19,156 bases of DNA from an uncultured Ruminococcus sp. (GTDB lineage: Bacteria; Bacillota; Clostridia; Oscillospirales; Acutalibacteraceae): positions 1 to 19,156 of the forward strand of contig CADCOF010000094.1 of the NCBI GenBank assembly GCA_902802975.1, read 5' to 3'. This document shows, one piece after another, positions 1-7,467 of the stretch (position 1 is its first letter; each line of letters opens with the position of its first letter). The notes beneath the pieces were generated by a model. The model had not been told where the DNA came from. It did not search any database and was given only the letters and a program-made list of their open reading frames with translations. Position numbers and translations under genes: made by a program.

Positions 1-202
1 AGAATTTTCGCAGCTTTTTGAGGAAATCAAAGCCGTTTCCGTCGGGAAGATTTATGTCAAGAATTATGAGGTCGCACGGCTTTTCGGAGCTGTATTCCGA
101 GAGCCTGTAAAGCTGTCTGAACGAATATTCGTCGTTTCTCAGTGCGAGGGCGATACCGTTGTTCAGCGCAGCATCGTCCTCGATTATCGTTATATTTTTC
201 AT
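1..202 (-). CDS. Response regulator, receiver domain (5' part, cut by window edge)
   Basis: The reverse strand from the ATG at 202 reads into a CheY-like receiver domain. An acidic pair sits in IIEDDAALNNG near residues 7-9, and the phospho-acceptor region ILDINLPDGNGF lies near residues 48-59. The reading frame is open to the window edge (67 codons), so the output domain is not visible. The receiver resembles the OmpR/VanR-type regulators of clostridial two-component systems, which usually carry a winged-helix DNA-binding domain and pair with a histidine kinase; that part is family knowledge. A GGGGGCGG purine block just upstream of the ATG serves as SD. The gene follows the ABC exporter pair on the same strand, so a regulatory link to the exporter is possible but unproven. 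Confidence 0.85.
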   Translation of the reverse strand, partial: MKNITIIEDDAALNNGIALALRNDEYSFRQLYRLSEYSSEKPCDLIILDINLPDGNGFDFLKKLRKF

Positions 203-315
203 TGTACCGCCCCCTGATTTTTGATCTCACATATTTTATAACAGTTCAATAACAATATAGCCCGACGGAACTGTATGCGTTTATTCAATGGTAAGTTTCG
301 GACTTTGGGCGGTTA

Positions 316-2067
316 CTAACGAACTGTTGATGGGTGCAGTCCACTGTAGTATAATTTTGCGTAGAAACCGCCTTTTGATAATAATTGTTGATGATTTCCT
401 TGCTCAATGATATTTCCGTCTTTCATCACAAGGATAATGTCGGCTTCTTCAATCGTTGATAGTCTGTGCGCAACAATGAAACTGGTTCTGCCTTTCATCA
501 TCTTTGCGAAAGAAGATTGTATTATGCTCTCAGTTCGTGTGTCTATGCTTGATGTGGCTTCGTCAAGTATCAGCATAGGGGGGAGGTGAAGCATTACTCT
601 TGTTATGCACAAAAGCTGTTTCTGCCCCTGAGAAAGCCCGGAATTTACATCGCTGATCACAGTGTCATATCCCTGCGGCAGCCTGTTTATGAATCTGTCG
701 GCATGAGTGGACTTCGCCGCTGCAATAATTTCCTCATCCGTGGCGTCAGGTCTACCCATAGCAATGTTTTCTCTCACAGTGCCTGTCTTTATCCATGTGT
801 CTTGAAGAACCATTCCATAGTTTTTGCGCAGTGAGTTTCTTGTTATATCTCGTATATCCGTGCCGTCAATCTTTATTTCGCCGGAATCAATATCGTAAAA
901 CCTCATTAGCAGATTTATCAGAGTCGTTTTTCCGCAGCCTGTGGGACCCACTATAGCTACTCTCGTTCCTGCGGGAACTTCCAGACAGAAGTTCTCGATG
1001 AGCTTTGTGCCTGGTGTGTATGAAAAATATACATTGCGAAGAGATATTTCACTTTTGACTGAGTTTAGCTCAAGCGCGTTTTCTTTATCTGTTACGGAAT
1101 CCGAATCAATCAGTTCAAAAACCCGGCTTGCGCATGCCAGGGCGTTTTGTAGCTCAGTTATAACGCCTGATATTTCATTGAAAGGTTTTGTGTACTGGTT
1201 TGCATAGCTCAAAAAGCATGTCAATTCACCCACCGTGATCAAGTTCCAATTAATTATGCTTACAGCACCGAATAAAGTTACACAAGCGTATATCAGTGAA
1301 TTTACAAATCTTGTTGACGGGTTCGTCAGCGATGAGAAAAACACAGCCTTTATAGATGCTTTTGTATATCTGTCATTTATTTCTTCAAAGTTATTTATGC
1401 ACTCTTTTTCATGACAGAATGCTGCAACTGTTTTTTGTTCGCCGATATATTCATCGACAAAAGATGTCTGTTCGCCTCGTATTTCAGACTGTATTCTAAA
1501 ATATTCATACGTTCCGCGGGCAATCTTTCGCGCAATAAAAAGCGACATCGGAGTCAGCACTACAACAAGTATTGTAATTCTCCAATCCAAAGACAGCATA
1601 AATCCCAGCGTTCCCACAATAGTAAGCACTCCGGAAAAGAACTGCGTAAATCCCATCAGCAGACCATCGGCAAACTGATCGATATCTGATATTATTCTGC
1701 TGACAAGATCACCATGACTGTGAGAATCTATATATGAAAAAGGCATACTTTGTATTTTTTCAAATGCCTCTGCACGGATATCCCGAACAATGCTGTATGT
1801 GATGTAATTGTTGATTATGTTCATTAGCCATTGTAGAATTGCCGACGCAATTACCAGTATACCTGTAGAAAACAATATCTTTAAAATTGAGTCAAACTCA
1901 ACCTGACCTTTTCCGACGATAAAATCTATTGCTTTGCCGATCAGTATTGGAACAGTAAGTGTTATCGCAACTGTCACAGCTGCTAAAATGATGGAGAAAA
2001 ATATCTGAAGTTTGCAGCGTTTTACATATGCAAAAGTGCGTATGATAGTTTTTTTTTGACTTTTCAC
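316..2067 (-). CDS. ABC exporter half-transporter, catalytic subunit of a heterodimer
   Basis: A 583-residue protein with an N-terminal six-helix exporter membrane domain (about residues 20-310) and a C-terminal ATPase domain. Walker A is GPTGCGKTT (374-382), the signature is a non-canonical LSQGQ (478-482), Walker B ends in LDE with catalytic Glu503, and the switch His534 is in IVAHRLSTI. Intact Glu and His mark it as the hydrolysis-competent half. In heterodimers such as TM287/288, BmrCD or LmrCD, this half commonly carries the altered signature, as here. It starts with GTG at 2065-2067, 6 nt after the stop of the partner gene. Its SD, AAGGAG, overlaps the partner's last codons, so the two are translationally coupled. 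The substrate (drug, peptide or lipid) cannot be read from sequence. Confidence 0.93.
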   Translation of the reverse strand: MKSQKKTIIRTFAYVKRCKLQIFFSIILAAVTVAITLTVPILIGKAIDFIVGKGQVEFDSILKILFSTGILVIASAILQWLMNIINNYITYSIVRDIRAEAFEKIQSMPFSYIDSHSHGDLVSRIISDIDQFADGLLMGFTQFFSGVLTIVGTLGFMLSLDWRITILVVVLTPMSLFIARKIARGTYEYFRIQSEIRGEQTSFVDEYIGEQKTVAAFCHEKECINNFEEINDRYTKASIKAVFFSSLTNPSTRFVNSLIYACVTLFGAVSIINWNLITVGELTCFLSYANQYTKPFNEISGVITELQNALACASRVFELIDSDSVTDKENALELNSVKSEISLRNVYFSYTPGTKLIENFCLEVPAGTRVAIVGPTGCGKTTLINLLMRFYDIDSGEIKIDGTDIRDITRNSLRKNYGMVLQDTWIKTGTVRENIAMGRPDATDEEIIAAAKSTHADRFINRLPQGYDTVISDVNSGLSQGQKQLLCITRVMLHLPPMLILDEATSSIDTRTESIIQSSFAKMMKGRTSFIVAHRLSTIEEADIILVMKDGNIIEQGNHQQLLSKGGFYAKLYYSGLHPSTVR

Positions 2068-2073
2068 TTTTTT

Positions 2074-3792
2074 TCACTCCTTACGGTACTGTGAATAATA
2101 AATCTCTTTGTATACGTCGCAGCCGGTCAACAGTTCATCGTGAGTACCGATTCCGACAGCATGCCCGTCATCAAGAACTACTATTTTATCAGCAGATATA
2201 ATAGAGGACGCACGCTGTGATACAATAAAAACTGTATTGTCAGAATAGTTTTGCCGAAGTGACTGACTGAGTGCAGCATCTGTTGCATAATCGAGAGCAG
2301 AGGAGCTGTCATCGAATATCAATATTTGAGGATTTCCAACCAGCGCACGCGCTACGGTTAATCTTTGACGCTGTCCTCCGGAGAGATTTTTTCCGCCCTG
2401 TTCTAGCATATAATCAAGACCACCCGGCTTTTGTTCAACAAATTCCAATGCATGGGCGTTTTTGGCGGCATTCAAAAGATCACTGTCATTTGCCTCTGCA
2501 TTGCCCCAAAGCAAATTAGCTCGAATGCTGCCCTTGAACAAAACAGATTTCTGAGGTACAATTCCGAAATAAGACCGAAGCTGCTCTCTGGGATAATCCT
2601 TAATGTTTACACCATTGAGAAGTACTCTGCCTTCTTCAACATCATAGAAGCGTGCGATAACGTTGACAAGCGTACTTTTACCCGAACCTGTTCCACCGAT
2701 TATACCTATCGTTTCTCCCGGTTTCACACTCAAATTAATATTTGATATTGCAGTGTTTGCGCCTCCGCGATATCTCATAGAAACGTTTTTCAATTCGATT
2801 ATGTATTCGCTGTCATCATTTGTTATAATTTCACTGCCATATTGAACAGACGGTTTTATTTCAAAAATTGCCTCGACTCTGTCACCGCATGCTACAGCTT
2901 TAATAATACTGAGTATAAGATTTGCCAGCTTAATAAGTTCCACAAGTATTTGAGATAAATAATTATAAAGTGCTACGACCTCGCCGGTAGTTAGAATACC
3001 GTTATTAACTTCAACCGCGCCTGTATATATCAATATAATGACGAAAAAATTCACAATCAGAAGCGTTAGTGGATTCATAAGAGCAGATATCCTGCCGGTA
3101 AAATTTTGAAGAGATGTTAAGAAATTGTTTTTGTCGTTAAATTCATCTATTTCGGACTGTTCCTTACAAAAAGCTCGGATTATTCGAACTCCGGAAAGGT
3201 TGTCCTTTGTCAACAATAATATCGAATCAAGATTTTGCTGAATCTTTTCATACAGCGGTATACATATAACCATAATGCCAAATACCACAACAAAAAGAAG
3301 AAAAATCATAGCTACAAATAGAAGTGCAGACTTTTTATCGATAGTAAACGCCATAATCATCGCGCCAAATACAATAAACGGCGACCTCATGAACAGTCTG
3401 AGCGTCATATTTACACCGTTTTGCAGCTGATTTAAGTCGCTTGTCAGCCGCGTGATGAGCGTTGCTGTTCCGGTTTTATCCAATTCAGAGTAAGACAAAC
3501 TTTGAATATGTGAGAACAGTGCGCTGCGAACTCTCGATGTAAAATTAATTGCGGCCGCAGCGGCAAAATACTGTGCAGTCAAAGAACTTGCCAGTCCGGC
3601 AAAAGCAAGCCCCGCCATAAGAGCTGTGTTTTTTATTACAGCATCTATATTGTTTTGTCCTATTCCGTTATCTATCACTGCAGCAACAGCAAGCGGTACA
3701 AACAACTCAAACAATGCCTCTACCATTTTGAATATAGGGGCCAGTATCGCTTCCAGTTTGTTTCCGTTAAAATATTTCAGTAGTTTTCTCAA
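2074..3792 (-). CDS. ABC exporter half-transporter, degenerate-site subunit of a heterodimer
   Basis: A 572-residue membrane domain plus ATPase fusion, first gene of the exporter pair. Walker A is GGTGSGKST (366-374) and the signature is canonical LSGGQ (470-474). Walker B reads LIFDD, so the catalytic Glu is Asp495, and the switch His is Gln526 (IVSQRASS). These two losses, together with the intact partner at 316-2067, are the hallmark of asymmetric heterodimeric exporters: one ATP site hydrolyses and the other mainly binds. The start is TTG at 3790-3792, preceded by a GGTGG SD 9 nt upstream; no ATG start fits. A strong terminator lies only 26 nt upstream of the start, leaving little room for a separate promoter. 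Confidence 0.92.
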   Translation of the reverse strand: MRKLLKYFNGNKLEAILAPIFKMVEALFELFVPLAVAAVIDNGIGQNNIDAVIKNTALMAGLAFAGLASSLTAQYFAAAAAINFTSRVRSALFSHIQSLSYSELDKTGTATLITRLTSDLNQLQNGVNMTLRLFMRSPFIVFGAMIMAFTIDKKSALLFVAMIFLLFVVVFGIMVICIPLYEKIQQNLDSILLLTKDNLSGVRIIRAFCKEQSEIDEFNDKNNFLTSLQNFTGRISALMNPLTLLIVNFFVIILIYTGAVEVNNGILTTGEVVALYNYLSQILVELIKLANLILSIIKAVACGDRVEAIFEIKPSVQYGSEIITNDDSEYIIELKNVSMRYRGGANTAISNINLSVKPGETIGIIGGTGSGKSTLVNVIARFYDVEEGRVLLNGVNIKDYPREQLRSYFGIVPQKSVLFKGSIRANLLWGNAEANDSDLLNAAKNAHALEFVEQKPGGLDYMLEQGGKNLSGGQRQRLTVARALVGNPQILIFDDSSSALDYATDAALSQSLRQNYSDNTVFIVSQRASSIISADKIVVLDDGHAVGIGTHDELLTGCDVYKEIYYSQYRKE

Positions 3793-3818
3793 GCCAATTA
3801 ACCACCTTTTTATTTGAC

Positions 3819-3850
3819 AAAAAGGGACGCATTCATAACGTCCCTTTTTA
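3819..3850 (-). terminator. Bidirectional intrinsic terminator just upstream of the ABC pair
   Basis: A near-perfect hairpin: arms AAAAAGGGACG and CGTCCCTTTTT around a 9-nt loop. On the minus strand it follows the ligase-like gene that stops at 3864 and ends in a five-T run. It also lies 26 nt upstream of the TTG start of the ABC gene, so transcripts serving the exporter must either read through it or start very close to it. Confidence 0.8.
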
Positions 3851-3863
3851 TATTGTTTTATAA

Positions 3864-5444
3864 TTATTTTGTATTTTTTCTATTTGTAACTCTGATCATA
3901 TTTTCTCCGATTCCCAGGAACAAGAACATATACGGAGTGATAATCGGAGTGGCAAGATTGAATATAGACTGAGCTGCATAAGCAGTGATAACAAGTATGG
4001 GTATCAGCAGTTCAGGAGTTTGTGAACACCTTCTGATACCTCTGATAATTACAGCGAAAATCAGCGTGACATACGAAATAAATCCGAGCAAACCTGTTGT
4101 AACGAGATAATTCAAGAACTCGTTGTGTGCCGTATCAAATATACTGTTGTAACGTTTTACCATTTCGTCTCTGTACTCCGACTTGATCAGCTGTCCAAAT
4201 GTATCGGGTCCCGAACCAACCAGAAAATTTTTGATTCCATGTGATTTGAATAATCTGAAACCTCTTATCCAAGCGAAGCCTCTGTGAGTACCCCACTGAT
4301 CATTTAATCGAAGAATTTTTGCCATACTACCCAAGTCAGTTTCCGTGTTGATCACGGAAAAATAGACAAGCGTACCCACCAAAGCCAACGCAGCGAGACC
4401 TGCAAGAGAGCTAACCGAAATGGTCACCCATTTGGGACTGTGCTTTTCGCCGAATTTGCTTTGCAGATAATATGTTCCTATAGTCAAAAATAACAAAATA
4501 CCAATTACAGTAAATATTCTTCTGTCAAAGATCAAAAACTTTGACACGTCTTGTAAATTCTTATACTTATCTTTGAAGAAATAGGAGATCAGTCTCAAGA
4601 CTTTTGTTGATGCCAGCATAGCTGTAGATAAAACAAAGAACTTGAACAGACGCTTGGCGTTGCCGCAGCAATAAATAAATAATATAGTCATAAATACAAC
4701 AAGACCGAAGTAGCCACTGAGGCTGTTTGCTATAACAAGACCCATGAAATTAACTGAAGATGTAAAACAGAAAAACGCAAAGAACGCGTTATCTTTAGAT
4801 AATACCGCAAGAGCGAGACTTACCGGGAGAGCCACACAAATAAATCCTGAGAACATATTGATATTGCCTATTGTTGTGATAAAATCCTTCTGTTGTTCCT
4901 CTTTGATACATGAAATCAGATTAAAAGGGTCGATAAAAAATTCGTTCATGACAGCGATTAAGCTGACCACACCGGATATCATTGCAAAAACAGTAAATAT
5001 TATTTCATGACTGCGAAAAAATCTTGATACAAGAAAAAAGCACAGAAAATACAACAGCATCAGCCAAAAACCACTGTTTCTGCCTCCTGATCCGGTAAAT
5101 GCCTCTTCGCCATATTCCGAAAGGCACGCTGATAATAAACAAACAATGGTGAATGACAAAAATGAAATATCACTGACAGACAGTTTGAATATTTGGGGTG
5201 GGCGTTTGTCTTTGTCAATGCCGCAAACAAACGTTGCTAAAATAAAGAACAGAAGAATCAATAATGACGCTTCAAAAAAATGGAGTCTGTCTTGTCTAAC
5301 ATTAAACAGCTTGTCTGTCATATAGAACGGGAAAATGGTAAAAAGACTGAGAACGAAAAAATCGGTAAATTTCTCGTACATTGAAAACTGCATTAATCCC
5401 GTTGAAGCAGCAGTCTCATCTTTTCTTTTTTTATTATTACTCAA
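3864..5444 (-). CDS. O-antigen ligase / polymerase-like membrane protein (Wzy_C family)
   Basis: A 526-residue polytopic protein with roughly a dozen hydrophobic segments. The C-terminal part has the Wzy_C/WaaL-type layout: THRGFAWIRGFRLF near 386-399, GSGPDTF at 410-416, then FDTAHNEFLNYLVTTGLLG with His440-Asn441 on the presumed large external loop. GNINMFSGF at 193-201 is also typical of the family. Such proteins polymerise surface glycans or transfer them to a lipid or protein acceptor; in Gram-positives the acceptor is usually unknown. The start is TTG at 5444 with a strong AGGAGG SD 7 nt upstream; no ATG fits. The N-terminus (SNNKKRKDE) is cytosolic and charged. It lies 35 nt after ruvX/yqgF on the same strand and is probably co-transcribed. 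Polymerase versus ligase cannot be decided from sequence. Confidence 0.82.
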   Translation of the reverse strand: MSNNKKRKDETAASTGLMQFSMYEKFTDFFVLSLFTIFPFYMTDKLFNVRQDRLHFFEASLLILLFFILATFVCGIDKDKRPPQIFKLSVSDISFLSFTIVCLLSACLSEYGEEAFTGSGGRNSGFWLMLLYFLCFFLVSRFFRSHEIIFTVFAMISGVVSLIAVMNEFFIDPFNLISCIKEEQQKDFITTIGNINMFSGFICVALPVSLALAVLSKDNAFFAFFCFTSSVNFMGLVIANSLSGYFGLVVFMTILFIYCCGNAKRLFKFFVLSTAMLASTKVLRLISYFFKDKYKNLQDVSKFLIFDRRIFTVIGILLFLTIGTYYLQSKFGEKHSPKWVTISVSSLAGLAALALVGTLVYFSVINTETDLGSMAKILRLNDQWGTHRGFAWIRGFRLFKSHGIKNFLVGSGPDTFGQLIKSEYRDEMVKRYNSIFDTAHNEFLNYLVTTGLLGFISYVTLIFAVIIRGIRRCSQTPELLIPILVITAYAAQSIFNLATPIITPYMFLFLGIGENMIRVTNRKNTK

Positions 5445-5479
5445 AACTATTCCTCCTGTATTTTTTTGTATTGCAAAAT

Positions 5480-5899
5480 CTAACGTTGATTTCTCAATGA
5501 ATCAATGTATGATTGCAGGATAATGGTAGCTGCTGCAGTGTCGACTGTACTTTTTCGCTTTTTTCCTTTTACATTATTGTCGTTTAAATATCTATGTGCT
5601 ATCATTGTTGTGCATCGTTCGTCATGCATTTCTGTCTTAATACCCGATACTTCGGATATTAAACCTGCGAGCAAACGAGCGGATTTTGCGCTGTCTCCTT
5701 CTGTGCCGTCCATATTTTTTGGCAAACCTACTATAATCAATTCTGCGTTTTGTTTTTTTGCTTCACACGATATTTTTTCGGCAAGCTTATCACGATTCCA
5801 TTCGTTTATCACACACAGCGGAAACGCCAAAAACATAGTTTTATCACAAATCGCTAGTCCGGTTCTGGCTTTGCCCGGATCAACGGCAAGAATTATCAA
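5480..5899 (-). CDS. ruvX: Putative Holliday junction resolvase / pre-16S rRNA nuclease YqgF (RuvX)
   Basis: A 139-residue RNase H-fold protein of normal length for YqgF/RuvX. Family landmarks are all visible: VDPGKARTGLA with catalytic Asp7, IVGLPKNMDG at 57-65, DERCTT with Glu94, and VDTAAATIILQSYID with Asp120. Family members are linked to 5' end maturation of 16S rRNA and, historically, to Holliday junction resolution. The start is TTG at 5899; GAGGTGATC a few bases upstream matches the 3' end of 16S rRNA well. It faces a divergent plus-strand promoter and appears to head the minus-strand transcript that continues into the ligase-like gene. Confidence 0.93.
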   Translation of the reverse strand: MIILAVDPGKARTGLAICDKTMFLAFPLCVINEWNRDKLAEKISCEAKKQNAELIIVGLPKNMDGTEGDSAKSARLLAGLISEVSGIKTEMHDERCTTMIAHRYLNDNNVKGKKRKSTVDTAAATIILQSYIDSLRNQR

Positions 5900-5947
5900 A
5901 AGATCACCTCACAATATCTGGATTACCGGCAGATACAACTAAAATTC

Positions 5948-5976
5948 TTTACAAAAAATGAATTATATGATATAAT
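5948..5976 (+). promoter_or_regulatory. Strong sigma-A promoter for the leader and XRE regulator
   Basis: TTTACA (5948-5953), exactly 17 nt, then TATAAT (5971-5976). The predicted transcription start is near 5983. It points to the structured leader and the XRE gene, giving a 5' untranslated region of about 300 nt. Confidence 0.75.
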
Positions 5977-5983
5977 TAGATAA

Positions 5984-6255
5984 ACAGTGATCTGCCGATC
6001 AACATCTTATATTTTAGCACATAAAAGTTGATTTGTACAGACATAAACTAATCTTTTTTAAAAGCTCTGCTTTAAGCCGTCGGGGACGGCTTAAAGCAGA
6101 CCGAACCGGTTGGAAACCGTCTTCGACGGCAGGTGAGACCCGGGGGACATTCCCATCTGAGGTTATAATGTGATTAACCTGAAAATTAAAAAATGTCGGT
6201 GAACAAACAGCAGGTACAATTGCTTGGTTGTTCGCCGAACATAAATTTGTTCTGA
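5984..6255 (+). ncRNA. Candidate structured 5' leader or small RNA upstream of the XRE gene (unrecognised)
   Basis: This stretch has no coding potential but strong secondary structure. There is a perfect 16-bp stem at 6066-6081/6085-6100 with a 3-nt loop. It is followed by shorter hairpins CGGTT/AACCG (loop GGA), CCGTC/GACGG (loop TTC), GGGA/TCCC and AGGTTA/TAACCT. An 11-bp stem with one G-T wobble closes TCGGTGAACAA (about 6195) to TTGTTCGCCGA (about 6239). The flanking TTTTTTAA and TTAAAAAA tracts can close the middle part into one domain. A consensus promoter starts it. I compared it by eye with what I know of 6S, SRP, T-box and common riboswitches and found no convincing match. It could be a cis leader for the XRE operon or an independent RNA. 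Confidence 0.45.
6011..6039 (-). promoter_or_regulatory. Candidate divergent promoter for ruvX
   Basis: On the minus strand an extended -10 (TGCTAAAAT; hexamer at 6011-6016) lies 17 nt from a TGTACA -35-like box (6034-6039). It would transcribe ruvX with a ~100-nt leader and overlaps the plus-strand transcript, so the two directions may interfere. The -35 match is only 4 of 6. Confidence 0.4.
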
Positions 6256-6291
6256 ATGTTTATTTGTCTTACAAGGAAGGAGATGGTACCG

Positions 6292-6729
6292 TTGGGCAGA
6301 ATTAAATTCCCATTAATTCTTCGTATGTGTCGTGAAAACGCTGGTCTCACACAAAAACAAGTAGCAGATGCACTAAATATTGAGCGTTCAACTTATGCTT
6401 ACTATGAATCCGGTGTGAGCCATCCAAACGGAAATATAATATTGAAACTATCAAATCTTTTTAACGTTGATCCTAACGTTCTTGTTGAGGCAATAGGAAA
6501 CTACGATCCTTTCAAAAAAGATAATTCAACTGTTTTGAAGGTGAGTGATTCATCAACTGAAGAAAGAGACATATTCACTGCACTAAGCCACGAAGAACAA
6601 ACCATACTACTGATGTATCGTTCTTTTTCAGAGGAACAAAAAAGAATAGTTAGGGAAACACTATTGAAATTCCAAAATGAAAACGCTAAGGCATTTTTAA
6701 AAAAAGATCCAGAAAATCAATCAAATTAA
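6292..6729 (+). CDS. XRE-family (Cro/CI-type) transcriptional regulator
   Basis: A 145-residue protein. Residues about 6-62 form a classic XRE helix-turn-helix: LRMCRENAGLTQKQVADALNI, then RSTYAYYESGVSHPN and KLSNLFNV. This is followed by a charged linker and a C-terminal helical part (ALSHEEQTILLMYRSFSEEQKRIV) that may serve dimerisation. I chose TTG at 6292 because AAGGAG at 6277-6282 sits 9 nt before it. The in-frame ATG at 6283 touches the SD, and the ATG at 6256 lies upstream of it. It probably binds operator DNA near its own promoter and controls the small downstream gene; targets are unknown. Inverted GAACA/TGTTC motifs lie at about 6237-6252 just before the gene. Confidence 0.85.
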   Translation: MGRIKFPLILRMCRENAGLTQKQVADALNIERSTYAYYESGVSHPNGNIILKLSNLFNVDPNVLVEAIGNYDPFKKDNSTVLKVSDSSTEERDIFTALSHEEQTILLMYRSFSEEQKRIVRETLLKFQNENAKAFLKKDPENQSN

Positions 6730-6754
6730 TTTCACAACATAAGGAGCACAATAT

Positions 6755-6997
6755 ATGAGCCAAAAACCTAGAAAACCCAGGAAACCCAAAAAATCCGATA
6801 TTCAAAAAATCAAATTTACCACTCTTGATTCTCAGTATGAAGAATTTTCGGATTTTTTAGCGCGCGTGCAGTATGACATGATCAAGGAAAAGCTTAACCT
6901 AACCAATCTTCCTGATTCTCAGGAACAACCGGGAATACACAAACTCAATGCTGAAGACACGTTCGAAGACTTTATTTTTTTGAAAAAAGATGAATAG
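6755..6997 (+). CDS. Small charged hypothetical protein downstream of the XRE regulator
   Basis: An 80-residue ORF with a good SD (AAGGAG at 6741-6745, 8-9 nt before the ATG), 25 nt after the XRE stop, so probably co-transcribed. The first 20 residues are a Lys/Pro/Arg-rich tail with repeated RKPRKP-like units. The middle (TLDSQYEEFSDFLARVQYDMIKEKL) looks helical, and the C-terminus is acidic (EDTFEDFIFLKKDE). No known domain is recognised. A basic tail plus an acidic half would fit a nucleic-acid-binding or regulator-binding partner, but that is only an impression. Confidence 0.7.
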   Translation: MSQKPRKPRKPKKSDIQKIKFTTLDSQYEEFSDFLARVQYDMIKEKLNLTNLPDSQEQPGIHKLNAEDTFEDFIFLKKDE

Positions 6998-7354
6998 ACA
7001 TCTGATTCTTAAAAACAAAATAATATCGCAAAAAAACTATATATCAAGTAAATAGATAATTTTTGTTGTGTGAAAGAATTCGACATTGATGACGATATAA
7101 TTATATCGTATTATCGAGTTTTTTACAATAGAATTTTTGAAATATCAAAAAAATTGTATGGATATATAATTATTTTGACGATTTATCTGAATTTATTGTG
7201 GATAGTGCACTGCAATTTATTTGCTGCTTTATTTTTCTCAGTTCTAGATATGTGAAAAAATACAACTTTATTCACATTAGTAAATATATACAATTAATAT
7301 TTGAATTGATTGCGTAATATTTACGTTCGGTTTTTTCAACTTTTTATCTTTTTA
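6998..7354 (+). other. AT-rich gene-free stretch with a perfect palindrome
   Basis: This segment is far more AT-rich than its neighbours and holds no ORF with an SD. Its one clear structure is the 18-bp perfect palindrome ACGATATAATTATATCGT at 7092-7109, followed about 10 nt later by a six-T run. It may act as a weak terminator for the XRE operon or as a protein-binding site. Confidence 0.5.
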
Positions 7355-7383
7355 TTGACTTTATTTTACAATTGTTGTATACT
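7355..7383 (+). promoter_or_regulatory. Sigma-A promoter for the surface-acylation cassette
   Basis: TTGACT (7355-7360), 17 nt, TATACT (7378-7383), with AT-rich DNA upstream. Transcription would start near 7390, about 80 nt before the lipoprotein ATG. This rules out in-frame start codons upstream of that point. Confidence 0.75.
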
Positions 7384-7467
7384 TTACTGTGTGATTTTAC
7401 ACGTGTGTTCCGTGTGATTTGGAAACATATAATGCATATGAAATTATTACCCAGAGGAGAATCAACA

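Noticed and set aside
5505..5942. 145-codon plus-strand ORF opposite ruvX
   Set aside because: It is antisense to a clearly conserved gene, has no SD and shows no recognisable domain.
5984..6255. 6S RNA identity for the structured leader
   Set aside because: No 5'/3' closing stem between the ends of the transcript and no recognisable open-complex-like central bubble. Kept as an unassigned structured RNA.
6256..6291. Upstream ATG starts for the XRE regulator
   Set aside because: The strong AAGGAG SD lies downstream of the first ATG and touches the second. TTG at 6292 has correct spacing.
6277..6300. T-box-like TGGTACCG sequence
   Set aside because: Only a short match to the T-box core. No specifier stem, antiterminator or terminator is visible, and it overlaps the coding start.
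7070..7255. 61-codon hydrophobic ORF on the plus strand
   Set aside because: GTG start without an SD in extremely AT-rich DNA. The hydrophobic look follows from T-rich codons.
7372..7467. Longer N-terminus for the DUF4358 lipoprotein
   Set aside because: The promoter -10 box lies within it, and the ATG at 7468 has a strong SD followed by a proper lipoprotein signal.
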